Part shown: positions 20,311-31,900 of the stretch, one piece after another
Position numbering within the stretch: the stretch's first letter is position 1
How the letters are laid out: each line of letters opens with the position of its first letter
NCBI GenBank assembly: GCA_000333855.2
Contig: CM007347.1
Span: 627,003 to 691,002, forward strand
Source: Endotrypanum monterogeii
Taxonomy: Eukaryota; Euglenozoa; Kinetoplastea; Trypanosomatida; Trypanosomatidae
DNA: 64,000 bases
Direction: 5' to 3'
The notes under the pieces: generated by a model
What the model saw: the letters and a program-made list of their open reading frames with translations, nothing else
The model's database searches: none
What the model was told of the DNA's origin: nothing
Program-made: the position numbers and the translations under genes

Positions 20311-21162
20311 GCGTTGAGGATGCACAGTAAAGAATGTTCGTTACGGCGAGTTGAACGGGTGCTAGTCGATGTGTGTGTGTGCGTGTGTATACTACACCCT
20401 GCAGGCTGAAGAAGAAAAACAATTGTTTGCGAGCTGGCCCCATTGCTTCCCTAATGTACATCTGCAATGGAGGAATACACGGGGACCAACATGACGTCAT
20501 GTCTCCCGCTGTCGAGTACGTGCGGTTTTACCAGTTGACGGATACACAGCTGCTCGAGTATTGCAGCACTTGTTCTGTGTGGGGAGTGGGGGGAGGGCTG
20601 GCGCCACTCTCTTCATTTTACCTCACACCTGTACTTCTCTGAAGCACATTCATTTCTCTCTTTTCTCCCCCTCGACTGATATCTGTCTGCCTTTATCGTA
20701 CCCCTTTCCTTCTCTGTCACAAGTCTCGGAATCACTGACTCTGCTCAGGTTAGTCTTTTGTATCCACACATACACACACGCGCTTACGAAAACGTGAAAA
20801 GAATACACAGATACATATTTATCTCTATACATTCATTCCGATCAGAGACATTTTTTCGTGTTTGACATAATTAGTGCTCTCTTGCTTTCGGTTTGTGTGC
20901 GCCTCTCCTCGACCTTGGTCTGGGTTGCCAACCTCAAGCGTACGCCTGTATTCCTCCTTTCCTTGTGCAATCGGTGTGTGCTTGTGTGTAGTAGTGGATC
21001 CCCTCCCCTCCCTCCCTCCCTCCCTCCCTCCCCCCCCTTCCTTCGGCACACGCTTCTGGCCTAGTGGACTCTTTGCCCTCTCCTCTCCCCTTACCTCCCT
21101 CCATTGTCCATACGCTTCCGCTTGTGTTTTTTTTTTCTTGCGTACACTATATTGAGAGCAAG

Positions 21163-21181
21163 TTATTTTCCCCTGCCTCAG
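21163..21181 (+). promoter_or_regulatory. Candidate trans-splice acceptor for the BRO1/ALIX-like gene
   Basis: TTATTTTCCCCTGCCTCAG ends at 21181, 42 nt before the ATG at 21224. It is a compact pyrimidine tract with a consensus CAG at a typical distance. Confidence 0.45.
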
Positions 21182-21223
21182 AGGGCAGTACTTACTCCTT
21201 TTTGCTGTCGCTAGATCATCCCC

Positions 21224-23971
21224 ATGTCTGGCGCTGGTGCAGTGAACCACACACCGGACCGGTTTATTTTTTTACCGTTCCGCCTCGGTGAGAAGGACAC
21301 ACCAGACTGGCTGCTGTGCTCACGCTATATCGCGACGAATCACTCGAGCAACCACACGACCACCGTCGATGACGCCATCAAGTCCATGGCTGCATATCAC
21401 AATACCATTGTGAAGACGTGCACCCTCACTGACTCGAAGCGAACTCCCAATGAAAATTTCATCAACTACACACTGCTGCGCTACTGTCGACTGGTGGCGC
21501 AGGCACAGGCGCACCTCCCGCTGCACAGTGGGCGCGTGAGTAAAAACCTCAAGTTTGTCTGGAGTGACAGCTTCGATGAGTCTGCCAAGTATGAGAGTAG
21601 CAATTCAAACTCAGAGCTTGTGAGCTGCGTGTACAACCTGGCGGCCTCGTACGTGTATGTGGCGGTGACCCAGGCGCACACGGGATCGGCGGATGGCGTG
21701 AAAGAGGCGTACAAACACTTCCAGACTGCGGCCGGCTATTACGAAATGGTTCACTCGATGCTGAACCGCCTCCCACCGGACCAGCTGACCAAGGGCGATA
21801 TGAAGCAAGAGTCGCTGACGATGCTCTCTAGGTTTTGTCTCGCTCAGGCTCATCACTGCGGCTACCTCAAGGCCGAGGAGGCGATGAAGAATAATCAGGA
21901 TATGCTATCGAAGATAGCCATGGAAGCGGCAAAATTATACGAGGAGGTGCTTTCCTCTTTCAGGACCTCAGTTTGGCTGACAAAGAAGGCCTCCAAGGCG
22001 AAGGAGGTCGAGGCTCACCTCGGCGCCAACGTCTGTGTATTTAAGGCACGCGCTCACCTCCACCTCGGTGTCAAGTACGAGGACCAGGCTGAGATGGGCG
22101 AGGCCATCGCGCACTATCGACAGGCGAAGGAGCACTTGGCCCAGCTGCCGCGCATGCCGACGCAATCCCTGACACTTTGGGTCAACAGCATTGTCACAAG
22201 CGCGAACACTGCCGAGGAAAAGGCGGAGAAGGCAAACATGTCCGTCTACTACGCTCGCATTCCAAAAGAGGTGCAGGAGCCCGTGGGATTGCCCCGTCCG
22301 CTGGGTGTGGCCACCGCGCACCCAAGCTTTCTCCGTTTCGTGTCGACGCGTGGGGAGGACCCCTTCTTTGGCATCATTCCTGCACATATCGCGAAGACCG
22401 TGAGCATTTGGCGTGAGAAGCAGCGGAACCTGGTGAATGTCTGCACCTCCGCTGCCGCCGCCACGCGCAAAGACACGCAAGCGAAGTTACAAACCCTTGG
22501 GGTCGTCGCCACTATCCAGGCTATGTCCGGCGAGTTTCAGGGCCGTGGTCGTGTTCCAGAGCCGCTGCGCACCAATTTGCTGAAGCTACGTGACGAGAAC
22601 AAGACCTCCAGTGGCGCCACCACCAGCGTGACCGAAATCCTCATGAATCATGTGCACACCTGCAGCGAAGTGTATCAAAGCGCTGAAAGCAAGCTACAAG
22701 AGGTGCGCACGGAATTGGAGAAGGACAAGAAGACGGATGAGCGCTATGTGGCGGCTTACGGAGAGAAGATGTGGCGCGCTGTTCACCCCGCCTCGAATCA
22801 AACTCCGGACTACTGCTCCATCTCGGCTGCCATCAGTGAGCATGCGGAAGGTCTGCAGAAATGGCTGGCAAAGCCGTTCAACGAGGCCAAAAAGACGATG
22901 GAGGACCATATTCGGCACATTGCACGACTGGACTGGCCCATTGCCGATTTGGATGCGCTGATGCCGTTTGTAGAAACAAAAGAGGCACGACAGCAGTCGG
23001 GCAAAGTCATGGAGTTGGTGAACGCACTGAAAGAGTTGCTGGACGAGAAGGAGAAACTCGAGAAGGCTCAGGTGGAGGGTGAGGGTGTGCTGCACGACAA
23101 GCTGGAGTCGGACGACGTTACCTTCAGCGTTTCCTCTGTTGAGTCCGCGCAGCGCGACGCAATACTAGCCAAAAGCGCACAGGAAATATCAGACGCGATA
23201 GAAAACGTCAACGAGAAGGTTCGACTGGAGCGGGCGCTGGTGCCCAGGGCGGAGAAGTTAATGGAAAGTATTGGCACGCTACAAAGCTCCGATCCGATCG
23301 CGGCGGAGATTCAAAAAGTATCCAACGGCCTTGAAAACGCCTGCTCTGTCTACCAGGAGCTCCGAAAGGAATTCGGCAGCATCGCGCAGTACGGCACCAA
23401 AGCCATCGACGACATCGAGGGTGCTCTCAACAACGCGAAGTCCTACACAACGGTTCGCGAGATTCAGGCGCAGGAGGTGCAGAGCCGACTGGATGCGCAG
23501 ATCGCAGCGAAGATGAGTGAGATGCAAGACGCAGAGAGTCAAATCGCTGAGTCGCGGCAGCGCCAAGAACAGCTCCAGCAGCAAATCGCCTCTCTGCAGG
23601 GGCATGTGCCGCCGGGCCACTACACTCAGTGGGAGCAACGGCAACAGGTGCCGCAGCATCTTGCTTATCAGTACCCGTCAGCTCCCTCTCTAGAGACGCG
23701 GCAGCCCCCGCAGCAGCCGATGTACTCGCAAGCACCCCTGTCGACGTCCACAGCTTACGCGTATCCGCCTCCACCTATGCAATCAACAACGTCTGCACAG
23801 GAGCCCGCGGGTCCGCCGTCGTACGATGAGCTCGGTCGCCTCGCTCCCATGGCATCCGTGCAACCTCCACCTCAGCAGCAAACGGGCGCGTACCAGTACC
23901 CACCACCACCACCATCGCCGCCGGCTGTTGGCTCAGCATATCCCTCATACAAGCCCCCATTTCCGCTCTAG
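21224..23971 (+). CDS. BRO1-domain protein, ALIX/PDCD6IP/Bro1-like, 915 aa
   Basis: An ESCRT-associated adaptor expected to act at multivesicular endosomes and in membrane scission. The N-terminal BRO1 domain spans about residues 8-390 and opens with FIFLPFRLGEKD; it includes LRYCRLVAQAQAHLPL, the helical FCLAQAHHCGYLKAEEAMKN and GANVCVFKARAHLHLGVKYEDQ segments. A helical V domain follows (about 395-750), including the HPASNQTPDYCSISAAISEH and LVPRAEKLMESIG segments. A Gln/Glu coiled coil lies near 765-792. The tail (about 793-915) is rich in Pro, Gln and Tyr with repeated YPPPP-like motifs and one PPSY (residues 864-867). The domain order and length match human ALIX (868 aa). The start is an ATG 42 nt after a strong acceptor-like site. 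The BRO1 family is clear; orthology to ALIX rather than another BRO1-V protein is inferred. Confidence 0.9.
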   Translation: MSGAGAVNHTPDRFIFLPFRLGEKDTPDWLLCSRYIATNHSSNHTTTVDDAIKSMAAYHNTIVKTCTLTDSKRTPNENFINYTLLRYCRLVAQAQAHLPLHSGRVSKNLKFVWSDSFDESAKYESSNSNSELVSCVYNLAASYVYVAVTQAHTGSADGVKEAYKHFQTAAGYYEMVHSMLNRLPPDQLTKGDMKQESLTMLSRFCLAQAHHCGYLKAEEAMKNNQDMLSKIAMEAAKLYEEVLSSFRTSVWLTKKASKAKEVEAHLGANVCVFKARAHLHLGVKYEDQAEMGEAIAHYRQAKEHLAQLPRMPTQSLTLWVNSIVTSANTAEEKAEKANMSVYYARIPKEVQEPVGLPRPLGVATAHPSFLRFVSTRGEDPFFGIIPAHIAKTVSIWREKQRNLVNVCTSAAAATRKDTQAKLQTLGVVATIQAMSGEFQGRGRVPEPLRTNLLKLRDENKTSSGATTSVTEILMNHVHTCSEVYQSAESKLQEVRTELEKDKKTDERYVAAYGEKMWRAVHPASNQTPDYCSISAAISEHAEGLQKWLAKPFNEAKKTMEDHIRHIARLDWPIADLDALMPFVETKEARQQSGKVMELVNALKELLDEKEKLEKAQVEGEGVLHDKLESDDVTFSVSSVESAQRDAILAKSAQEISDAIENVNEKVRLERALVPRAEKLMESIGTLQSSDPIAAEIQKVSNGLENACSVYQELRKEFGSIAQYGTKAIDDIEGALNNAKSYTTVREIQAQEVQSRLDAQIAAKMSEMQDAESQIAESRQRQEQLQQQIASLQGHVPPGHYTQWEQRQQVPQHLAYQYPSAPSLETRQPPQQPMYSQAPLSTSTAYAYPPPPMQSTTSAQEPAGPPSYDELGRLAPMASVQPPPQQQTGAYQYPPPPPSPPAVGSAYPSYKPPFPL

Positions 23972-24411
23972 TCAACACGCGCATACATGTGCACCCCATC
24001 TTGCCCATTCCCCCCTCCCCTCCCCCTCCTCCCACGGCTTCCCAGCTGCGATGGAGCCAACTGCATTCACTTGGCTCTTCGGTGTGCTGCCCGCTTCGCT
24101 TGCTGGCATTTCTGGTGCTCCCCCCTGCGCCTACTAGTGGCCACACACTGTATAACGGCGAAAGTATCTTGCCGCTCACCTCTAAAAAAGAATGAAAGAA
24201 ATAAAGAAAGGGATGGAGGGGATTATTACCCCTCACTATCTTTCTGTGCACAGTGCCCTCCATCCTTCACACCTTTTTTTTGTTTTGTGTGTGTGTGCGT
24301 GTGTGTGTGTGTTTAGATATCACAGAGGCAGAGGAGAGAAATAAAGTTGGGGACTGAGTCATGTCGTTCTGCGTCGCCGCTGGCGTTTTTTTTTTTTTAA
24401 TGAGCAGATGT

Positions 24412-24412
24412 G

Positions 24413-24453
<41 letters not shown>
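24412..24453. repeat. CA tract followed by (TA)n microsatellite
   Basis: About 18 bases of CA pass into about 25 bases of TA. Confidence 0.95.
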
Positions 24454-24559
24454 CTTTTTTTAAAAGTAACTCCAGGCAATTCAGGCATCAGTCTGGGACT
24501 GAACTTTTGTTGCGGTTGTTTCTCACCTGTGAAGCTTTTCTTCCACCCCTATCTATGCA

Positions 24560-24560
24560 T

Positions 24561-24592
<32 letters not shown>

Positions 24593-24603
24593 GGGGGGGG
24601 GGG
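24560..24603. repeat. (TA)n tract followed by a G12 run
   Basis: TA to about 24585, a short GTGTGTG, then twelve G residues at 24592-24603. Confidence 0.9.
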
Positions 24604-25238
24604 CTTGGTCTTCTTACTCTATCCTCCCCTCGCATCCCCCCCCTTTCGTGAGGTTGTTGCTTTTTTTTTTCTCCTCTTAAACAAAAAAAAACAGGTACAC
24701 ATGCACATATGAGAAAAAAAATGGATACGGGGGGGGATACGAAACATTTAATTCTCCCCTTCACTCAGGTTCGGGATTCTTCATCCGGCATCATATCGAT
24801 TTTTTTTTCTTGATGCGATCCACTCCACTTTTCTCCTCCTCTTGTATGGTGTGGGTTTTCTCCTACACAACATCGAATGTGTGTGTGTGTGTGTGTCATG
24901 TTGGCCAAGAAGAGTCGCACATCTCGTCGCTGTCGAGGTCGCTCACAGTGTCGCTCAGGCACCTTTATTAAGGGTCTCGGTGTGTCACAGATTGTGACAA
25001 AGGAACGAATTATTTTTTCTTTTCTCCTCTCAATCGGTTCACACGTTTTCTCTTCGTACGAGTGACTGTGCTCTTGAAAAATAAAGATGTCTCTAGTTTA
25101 TTTGTACGGACGTTGGGAGTGGTGCCGGTATAGTGACGGTTTCTTGCTGCAGCGAATACATTCGGTGCTCCGCCCTCCTCCAACACCCAAACAAACACCA
25201 TACACACACTTCAGTTTCCTTTTGGTCTCCTCTTTCTC

Positions 25239-25242
25239 TTTC

Positions 25243-25276
<34 letters not shown>

Positions 25277-25280
25277 GAAA
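25239..25280. repeat. 42-bp AT palindrome, copy 1
   Basis: TTTCGTTTA, a TA core, then TAAACGAAA: a perfect palindrome that ends exactly at the N gap. The same 42 bases restart immediately after the gap. Confidence 0.9.
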
Positions 25281-25290
25281 NNNNNNNNNN
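25281..25290. other. Assembly gap, 10 N
   Basis: Ten unknown bases placed between two identical 42-bp palindromes. The size looks like a placeholder. Confidence 0.99.
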
Positions 25291-25294
25291 TTTC

Positions 25295-25328
<34 letters not shown>

Positions 25329-25332
25329 GAAA
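25291..25332. repeat. 42-bp AT palindrome, copy 2
   Basis: Identical in sequence and length to the copy ending at 25280. It continues into another short TA tract. Probably one genomic palindrome represented twice across a contig join. Confidence 0.9.
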
Positions 25333-25811
25333 TATATATATATATATTTCAGTTGCCTCCACCTTTTTTTTTTTTAGTGTTTCTTTAGTGAAAGTGCAAG
25401 GCTCGCCATCTCATGGACTACTTCGCCCTCTATAACCTCTGCAAAAAAAAAAAAACCTTTGGACTCATATTTTTGTTGCCATTTGAATTGATCAACTAAA
25501 AAAGCGGACCATTTTATTGCTTCTCTTTTTTTTTGTTCATCAATTCTGGTCTTCTTCTGCTCCTTTTTTTTTTAATCTCCTCCTCCTCCCCCATCTACCT
25601 ATCCACGAGAGAATCATACACAAACACATTCATACACATTCACACACACACACACATATATATATATATTACGAACAACAAACGAAACATATGTGAACAC
25701 GTGCATATCCTCAAGGGGGACTTTTTGTTATCTTCATAAGACTTGTCAGAAGTGTGTATTGCTACCCACGTCTGCTTGTGGTCAGCAATTTTTGTTTTGC
25801 CTTTGGTTATC

Positions 25812-25834
25812 TATATATATATATATATATATAT
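25812..25834. repeat. (TA)n microsatellite
   Basis: An uninterrupted TA tract of about 23 bases. Confidence 0.9.
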
Positions 25835-28800
25835 CATTTTTAATGAGTTTTTCTGTGGGGAGGGGGAGGGGTGCTGGGGGCTCGCTCACCTTGGATGTGA
25901 AGCAAGAGGGCATGAACCATGCCTTTGTTTTGGGGATTTTCTGTGTATATATATTGTGGTTTGTCTCATGACTGATGCGTACGGGTTGTGCCTCTGTTTT
26001 TTTTTTGCTGTGGGGTGTGTTCTTCTGTTGGATGTCCCGGACTCTTGTCTTGCACATGCTCCCACACCCGTACCTCCATTATTGCTCTTCATTTTTTTTT
26101 TGTATGTGTGCGTGTGTCGGGAGAGGAGAAGAGGTGGAGGGGGCGCGGGGAGTGTTTGATCTGCCCGTATAATCTTCTTTCTCGTATTTCTCTTGTAAGC
26201 GCATGTTCCTGTGTGTGTTTGGTGAGCGGTGCTCCTGACATCTCTAAACGAGGATACACCATAAGACGCCTCTCGTTACAGACGCAAACAAACAGACGTG
26301 TACAACCGCGAGTTGGATTTGTGTGACAAGTCTCCTCTCCCTCTTCACTTTTGCCTCAAAGCGTTAAACCAAGAAAGGAACCTTTCTACCCCCTCAATTC
26401 TCAAGTAATTGGGTGGAAGACAACTTCTTCATTCCTTTCTGCGTGTCCCTGACGCGCGCAAACGTGTGTGAAGCTCTGCCTTCCTCGACTCTGTTCCACC
26501 GCGTATTATGTGATACCCTTACATAGCTCATTACCTGCACAGCGTCGGTCATTGTCCCCTTTCCCTTTTCCATCCTCTTCTTCACAGACACACACAGGCG
26601 CAAACAACTGCATGCGCACACAATGATGCCCTGGATTTCCTTCTGGATCTCTGCTGACTGCCCCCTGACACAGTGATGCAATGGGATTCTCCAGTGGAAA
26701 TGATGTGCTCTCTAACGAATTCAGACTCTCTGTATGCGTCCACAAAAAGGGAAAAAAAAACATCTCGGATGTGGTAGCCAACTCTTCCCCCATTCCTCCC
26801 ACTCTTAATTTATGTAAGACGGACGCTGAACGGGAGCACTGTCACGCACTCACAACTGGGAAGAAGGGTGTTGCTGTGGCTCACAGCTCGACCCAGCGCG
26901 TGCGACTCGCATAGGATGACTCTCTCCACGGCAATGGTTGTATTACCGCCCAACCAACGAACAGGTTATCCGAGACCCCTGGTATTCCAGTGCTGAAGTT
27001 TTTGGCACGGCTACGTAGCTACCCAGACGATCCCCTCGCCGGACCCCAACACGATACCAGAGGAGGGAATCTTTTCACATGCGTAACTGCATTTCTTTTG
27101 TTGTTTTTCCTTCGATCGGAGAGAAAATCGCGTGATGTGGCATCCCAGGGATGCCCATTCGTGTTTCTCGACCGCAGACGAGACAGCAACACCTCTTTCG
27201 TGGCTTGCTTTGATTTCCCGAAACAGCTTCACGAAATCTGTTTTTCTTCTTCTGGCTAAGACGGGACGGGATGGATCGGGGGTAGGGGGGGGGTGATCCC
27301 TGGCTTTCCTCCTCTGTGATCACGCGAGAACGCGATAAATATTTTGTTTTTCACTAGGAGAGACCGAAACTTGCACGAGTACCAATTGCAGCACGACACT
27401 GCACTCATTGGAACTGACGACTCTCACCATCAGTGCAACACACTAGAACAGTATATTCACCCTTGCCATGGAAGACCTGCACACGCGCCTCCCTCACCAA
27501 TGGAGAAGCTTAACACCGGATGGTATGCTGCTCTCCTCCTCTTTTTTTTTTTTGCCACATCCACGCATTTCTCTCAGCCACCATCCTGATGGGATGGCTT
27601 CACTTTCGGTGGTCCACAGTGAAGTTTCATGTGCGCCATCGAGTGTGACCAACGCCGTTTTTTCGGGGTGAATGAAGGTAACCTTCTCTGAAAAGCACGG
27701 GAGAATCGTACGTTCCTCGTGTGTTCCAACCATTCGATTACATCTCCTTCCGTCTCTCAGTGAGCTTACGGATGCATGTGCTTTAGCAGGCTCTACCAGG
27801 ATCTGATTCATTTATTCAAGCACGTAGGAGATGGTCAGTGTGCACACGTCCTCACTCTCCTCCGTCCCGCCCACCACAACACATGCACCTGCTTGCTTTG
27901 ACAGCACTTTTTTTTTTTTTTCTTTCAATCTTTTATCGATTCTTTCTTTCTTCTTCTGCGCTTCTCATTTTCGCCCTCGGCTCCATCAGCGAACATTGCT
28001 TTGATGAGCCACACCTCTAGGACGGAAATACACTTCAGTCCCTCATACACACACCTCTGCGTGAGGTGCATCCGCGTGGCCCATTTTTTGAGTTGAATCG
28101 CCTCTCTCTCTCACACACACACACACATACACATATAAATATATAAATATAATATATATATTCTTTACTTCCTTCCTGTTCCATCTATCGACACCCTTTC
28201 CATGTCTGTCTCCTCTGAGGTTATAATCCTTGCCTTCTCTGGATAGAGGCTGCCTCCCATCCCCAATTGACCGCGTGCCATAACAGTCAAGTGCGCAGGC
28301 GTCACCAAACTGATACAAAGACCTGGGTAATACCAAGCGCCTGCGGCAATCATCTTTCCGGCGCGTTGTGAATTTCCACGCCTTTGTCTCGGTGCAGCAA
28401 AGCTCTGTGCATAGTTCTTGCTATTCTTAACTGCTGTGAGTCATTCCCCTCTCGCTGCTGTCGTTGCCGTATGTATTATCGAATAGTGTGAACGTTCTGT
28501 ACTCCCACTCGCTTGGCAGAGAGGACATATTCTCGCCTGGTATCATTTTTTTTTTGTTATCCTCAGGGAGCGCAGAAGTCGTGCGCTGGATTCTCCCCCC
28601 TTTTTTTGTATCGGCGGCTCCCTCTTTTTTTGCCTTCTCATCAATTCTTTTGATGTTTATTTTTCTACGCTTGTAGCTCTCGCGCGCTCAAGACGAAGAC
28701 AGCTTGACGCTAACGGAAAAAAAAATATATATATATATACAAACATACGTGTGTGTCTGTAGGTGTATACGGTCAATTTCTGTTTCAGCATTGTGGCCTC

Positions 28801-28941
28801 ACAAAAAAAATAATATACATATATATATATTTCCCCCTTCATAGAAAGACTAAAAAAAAAATCGATTTTTTTTTCGTCAAAAGAAACAGAAAAAAACGTT
28901 TAATCTCATACGTGTATGCAAAAAAAAGGGGGGATTTCACT

Positions 28942-31900
28942 ATGTCGTGGACCTTTCGCGTATCGCTCAGGAACTTCTGCCTTTCGGCTCTGGAGAATGA
29001 CAATGTGGTCTCTAGAGCAGCAGCGCCAACAAAACCACCTGTCGTGTCATCAAACGACAGAGACCCTAGTAAATTTTGCAAGGCCGACTCAGAGGCCTGT
29101 GCCGTATTCTGGCGTCGCTTTGTCGACGCCAGAAGGGTTGATCTTTGCGACGGTGGTCGGAGCTTCGGAGATTGGGAGGCGCTCCTGTGCTTCTACTTCG
29201 ACGGCATGGAGAAGGAGATACCGCTTCACGTGGTCCGTGCCACGCAGCCACAGAGCGGTGGCTCACTTCCAACAGCCTCACCCGATGTGTGCAGTGGGAA
29301 AGAGAAGCTGGCCGATAACGTAGAAACACTGGTGGCAGTGCCAGCGAAAGATGCAGTCTTCACGTACACGATTGGTGCTCAGTCGGAAGCTGATTTGGCC
29401 ACGTCACTTGCGCAGCGGTCGGCTGGGCTGCATCTGCTTCTCCGACGCTCAGGGAGTGCGAGGCGTGCAGACCCAGCACCTCCGCCTTCCCTGTTATCTG
29501 AGACACCTTCACGCACGCACTCTCGTGTGGTCGGTGTCGATGTCGGTCATGACGGGGTCGTGGACAACAAATGGAACTGGGGCTCCGATGAGGTTCTGGT
29601 GCTGGCGAGCGCCACAGTTTCTCTGTTGGATCTTGCCGTTGCTCAGAGCGAGGACTTTTTTTTTTTCGTGTATCGAGCAGCAAAAGAAATGGATGGCGGT
29701 CGCGTTGCTTCTGCTTTGCCGGGGTGGCGTACCGATAAGCTCAACGCCTCACCACGGGGTCGCGTCTCGCTCTCTCTGAATATGGAGGAGGAACGTGAGA
29801 TAGAAATGCAACTCCAATTCTTGTGTGTACGTGGTGTTCGGATGGGATTATATGAGTACCGAGTCCGCTATGGGTGGCAACACAACCCGATGCTAGCGTT
29901 AAGTACACGGGGGAAGCGTCTTCAGGCTTCCCGCTCCTGTCAATCGAGTCCTAGCCGACCCACCATTCGCTCAAGTAGCCTGAATGCACAGACTTGCAAT
30001 AATAAAACGCCCTGTGAGCCTGCCAGTGATGAGGGCTGCGTCAGGTTCAGACCAGATCAACTTCCCCCACTGAGCCTGACCTGTTCAAGGACCGCGCTAG
30101 AGCGCCAGCAAGTGTATGTGTCAGTGCTTGCACAGCCCCCTGTAACTGATACCCGTGATGGTGCTGAGAATGAGCGAAGTGTACTAAGCGGCAAACTTGT
30201 GATAGCCGCCACAGGTGAGCTGCCGCTGGAGCGCTACCTCGTGACACCAAATCACCACGACGTGGTGAGTGCTACTTTTACCATCTTGTGTGCTCCCCCC
30301 TCCGGGGAGGACTCGCTCCCCACCACCGCTCCATTTCCCTGCAAAGCGGAGGGGGTGCTTCTCCTAAAAAATATACCTGGGGTGCGGCTCGACCTGATGC
30401 GTCTGGCACCGTCTGATCAGCAGAAGGGTCGTGCGTCAAATGCACGAAAGGGTTCTAAAAAACAGCAACTACCCCTCGCTGGTGCGCATCTCAAGACAAG
30501 TCCACTCTTCTTCTCCGATGACACAGGCATGCCCCAGCCGCAGTCGCTTCGCCTCTACGAAGACCTTTCGGTCACCACCGACCTGAGCAGATCAACGGTC
30601 TCGACAACCTCGCCATCGTTTTTGTTGTCCTCGATAGCGTCTGCGCCGTCCTTGCTTTCGTCCGTGGGTGTTGGGGTGTTTTTCTCGACGCAGACTCGAG
30701 CATCCACGTCCGCCTCATCCCCTCCCCGCCTGGCGATTGCCGGCAAGGCCTCAGATGGTCAACCCGCTTTGTGCAGTGCAGGTGCTGACACCGACAGACA
30801 GGGGGTTGCAACGGCGGAAGTGGATTCCCAAACCTCACGACTTCAGGCAGTCGCACTTGCGCCAGGGCTGCAAATGTCTCCGGGGGAGGGCCAAGTGCAG
30901 CGTCAAGGGCATGGGCAACCGCCACGACGGATGGTTTCTCGCTCGTGCCCTTCCCACACAGCAGTGCTCACATCTTCGCCCCCAACCACTGCTGGCGAGT
31001 CGGCAGAAGAGCTCGAAACAGCCAAGGATTCCCTTACCACGCCAAACTCAGCGAGTGCACTACTGTTATACCCTGATGTCTCGCGCACGCACTCTCTGCC
31101 AGAGGAGTCTTCCGCGAGTTCGGGTGGGTGTTTGCTCTTTTCGTCACCGGCTCCGGAAGTGCCGAACGTTGGCGTCTCTGCCGTCACGGTCCACGAAGAG
31201 GAATCCAAAAAGTCTTCAACTCCCGTGTCCGCCGATGCGACCAGGGCGACTGTTCCCACTCGCTCGTCTCTCGTGGACAGCAGTGGTGCCCCCTCTTTGC
31301 ATCGGCGCCGTGCGGCGAAGGAACCGGATGGCCACTTCCCCCACACGGTGTTCTCATCCTCATACTCGATGTCTTCAGCGGACGCTCACAATATGACCGC
31401 AACCTGCTCCGCGGGTCGCTCAAGCTTTCTCGGCTGTGGGCTGTCGTGCATCGATAAATGTCAAGACACCCGTCATTCTCCGAGCATCAACCGTGACATA
31501 TGTAAATTTTCTGAAATGGGTCTTGCCGTCCCATCGCACACGAGTCCGCCGACGCCGTCTCAGGCACAGGGGGCTACAGAACACCTTACAGCGATAGCGA
31601 CTGGCAACACAACTGTGGGGGAAACGGAAGTGCAGGGGGCAGATGTGGAACCCGAATCACGCTGTGCTTCATGTGCCTTCGAAGGGGTCACTGGGTTGGT
31701 GTCGATATCATCGTCTTCGGGGAGGAGAGAAGAACTCCCGAATCTTACCGAGTCGTCGTTGGCGATGGATAAAAGCATCTCTGTGGACGTACAGCGAGGA
31801 AGTGCTACGTGTGGCCAATGGAGGTTGAGATCCACAGGCTCGCTGACGCCCGGTGCCACAGCAGCTGCGCGGGCTCTATCGTTTCTGTCTGACACATCAT

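Larger units (their letters stand above)
19273..21223. other. Intergenic spacer
   Basis: No gene is supported. It includes C and G runs near 19389-19438, a fairly complex stretch at 19450-20060 whose frames are short, a CA/TA microsatellite at 20241-20310, and TCCC repeats near 21011-21034 before the next gene. The longest forward frames (86-93 codons) show no recognisable protein features. Confidence 0.6.
23972..28941. other. 5-kb repeat-rich spacer
   Basis: No convincing gene. The first half is crowded with CA, GT, TA and G tracts and includes the 10-N gap. The interval 26400-27800 is more complex, with mixed composition and no repeats; part of it (about 26800-27310) may be a degenerate retroposon. 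A 55-codon frame from the ATG at 24898, encoding Arg/Ser-rich then hydrophobic sequence, follows a GT repeat and is not believable by itself. From 28680 to 28941 the DNA is A- and T-rich and should contain the 5' UTR of the next gene. Confidence 0.55.

Noticed and set aside
24898..25065. 55-codon frame with an Arg/Ser-rich start (MLAKKSRTSRRCRGRSQ)
   Set aside because: Preceded by a GT repeat, with a T-encoded hydrophobic end; no recognisable family, so not called as a gene.
28753..28941. 63-codon N-terminal extension of the ankyrin protein
   Set aside because: It starts at a non-ATG codon and encodes YIYIYIY and Lys runs from TA and A tracts; the first ATG is 28942.
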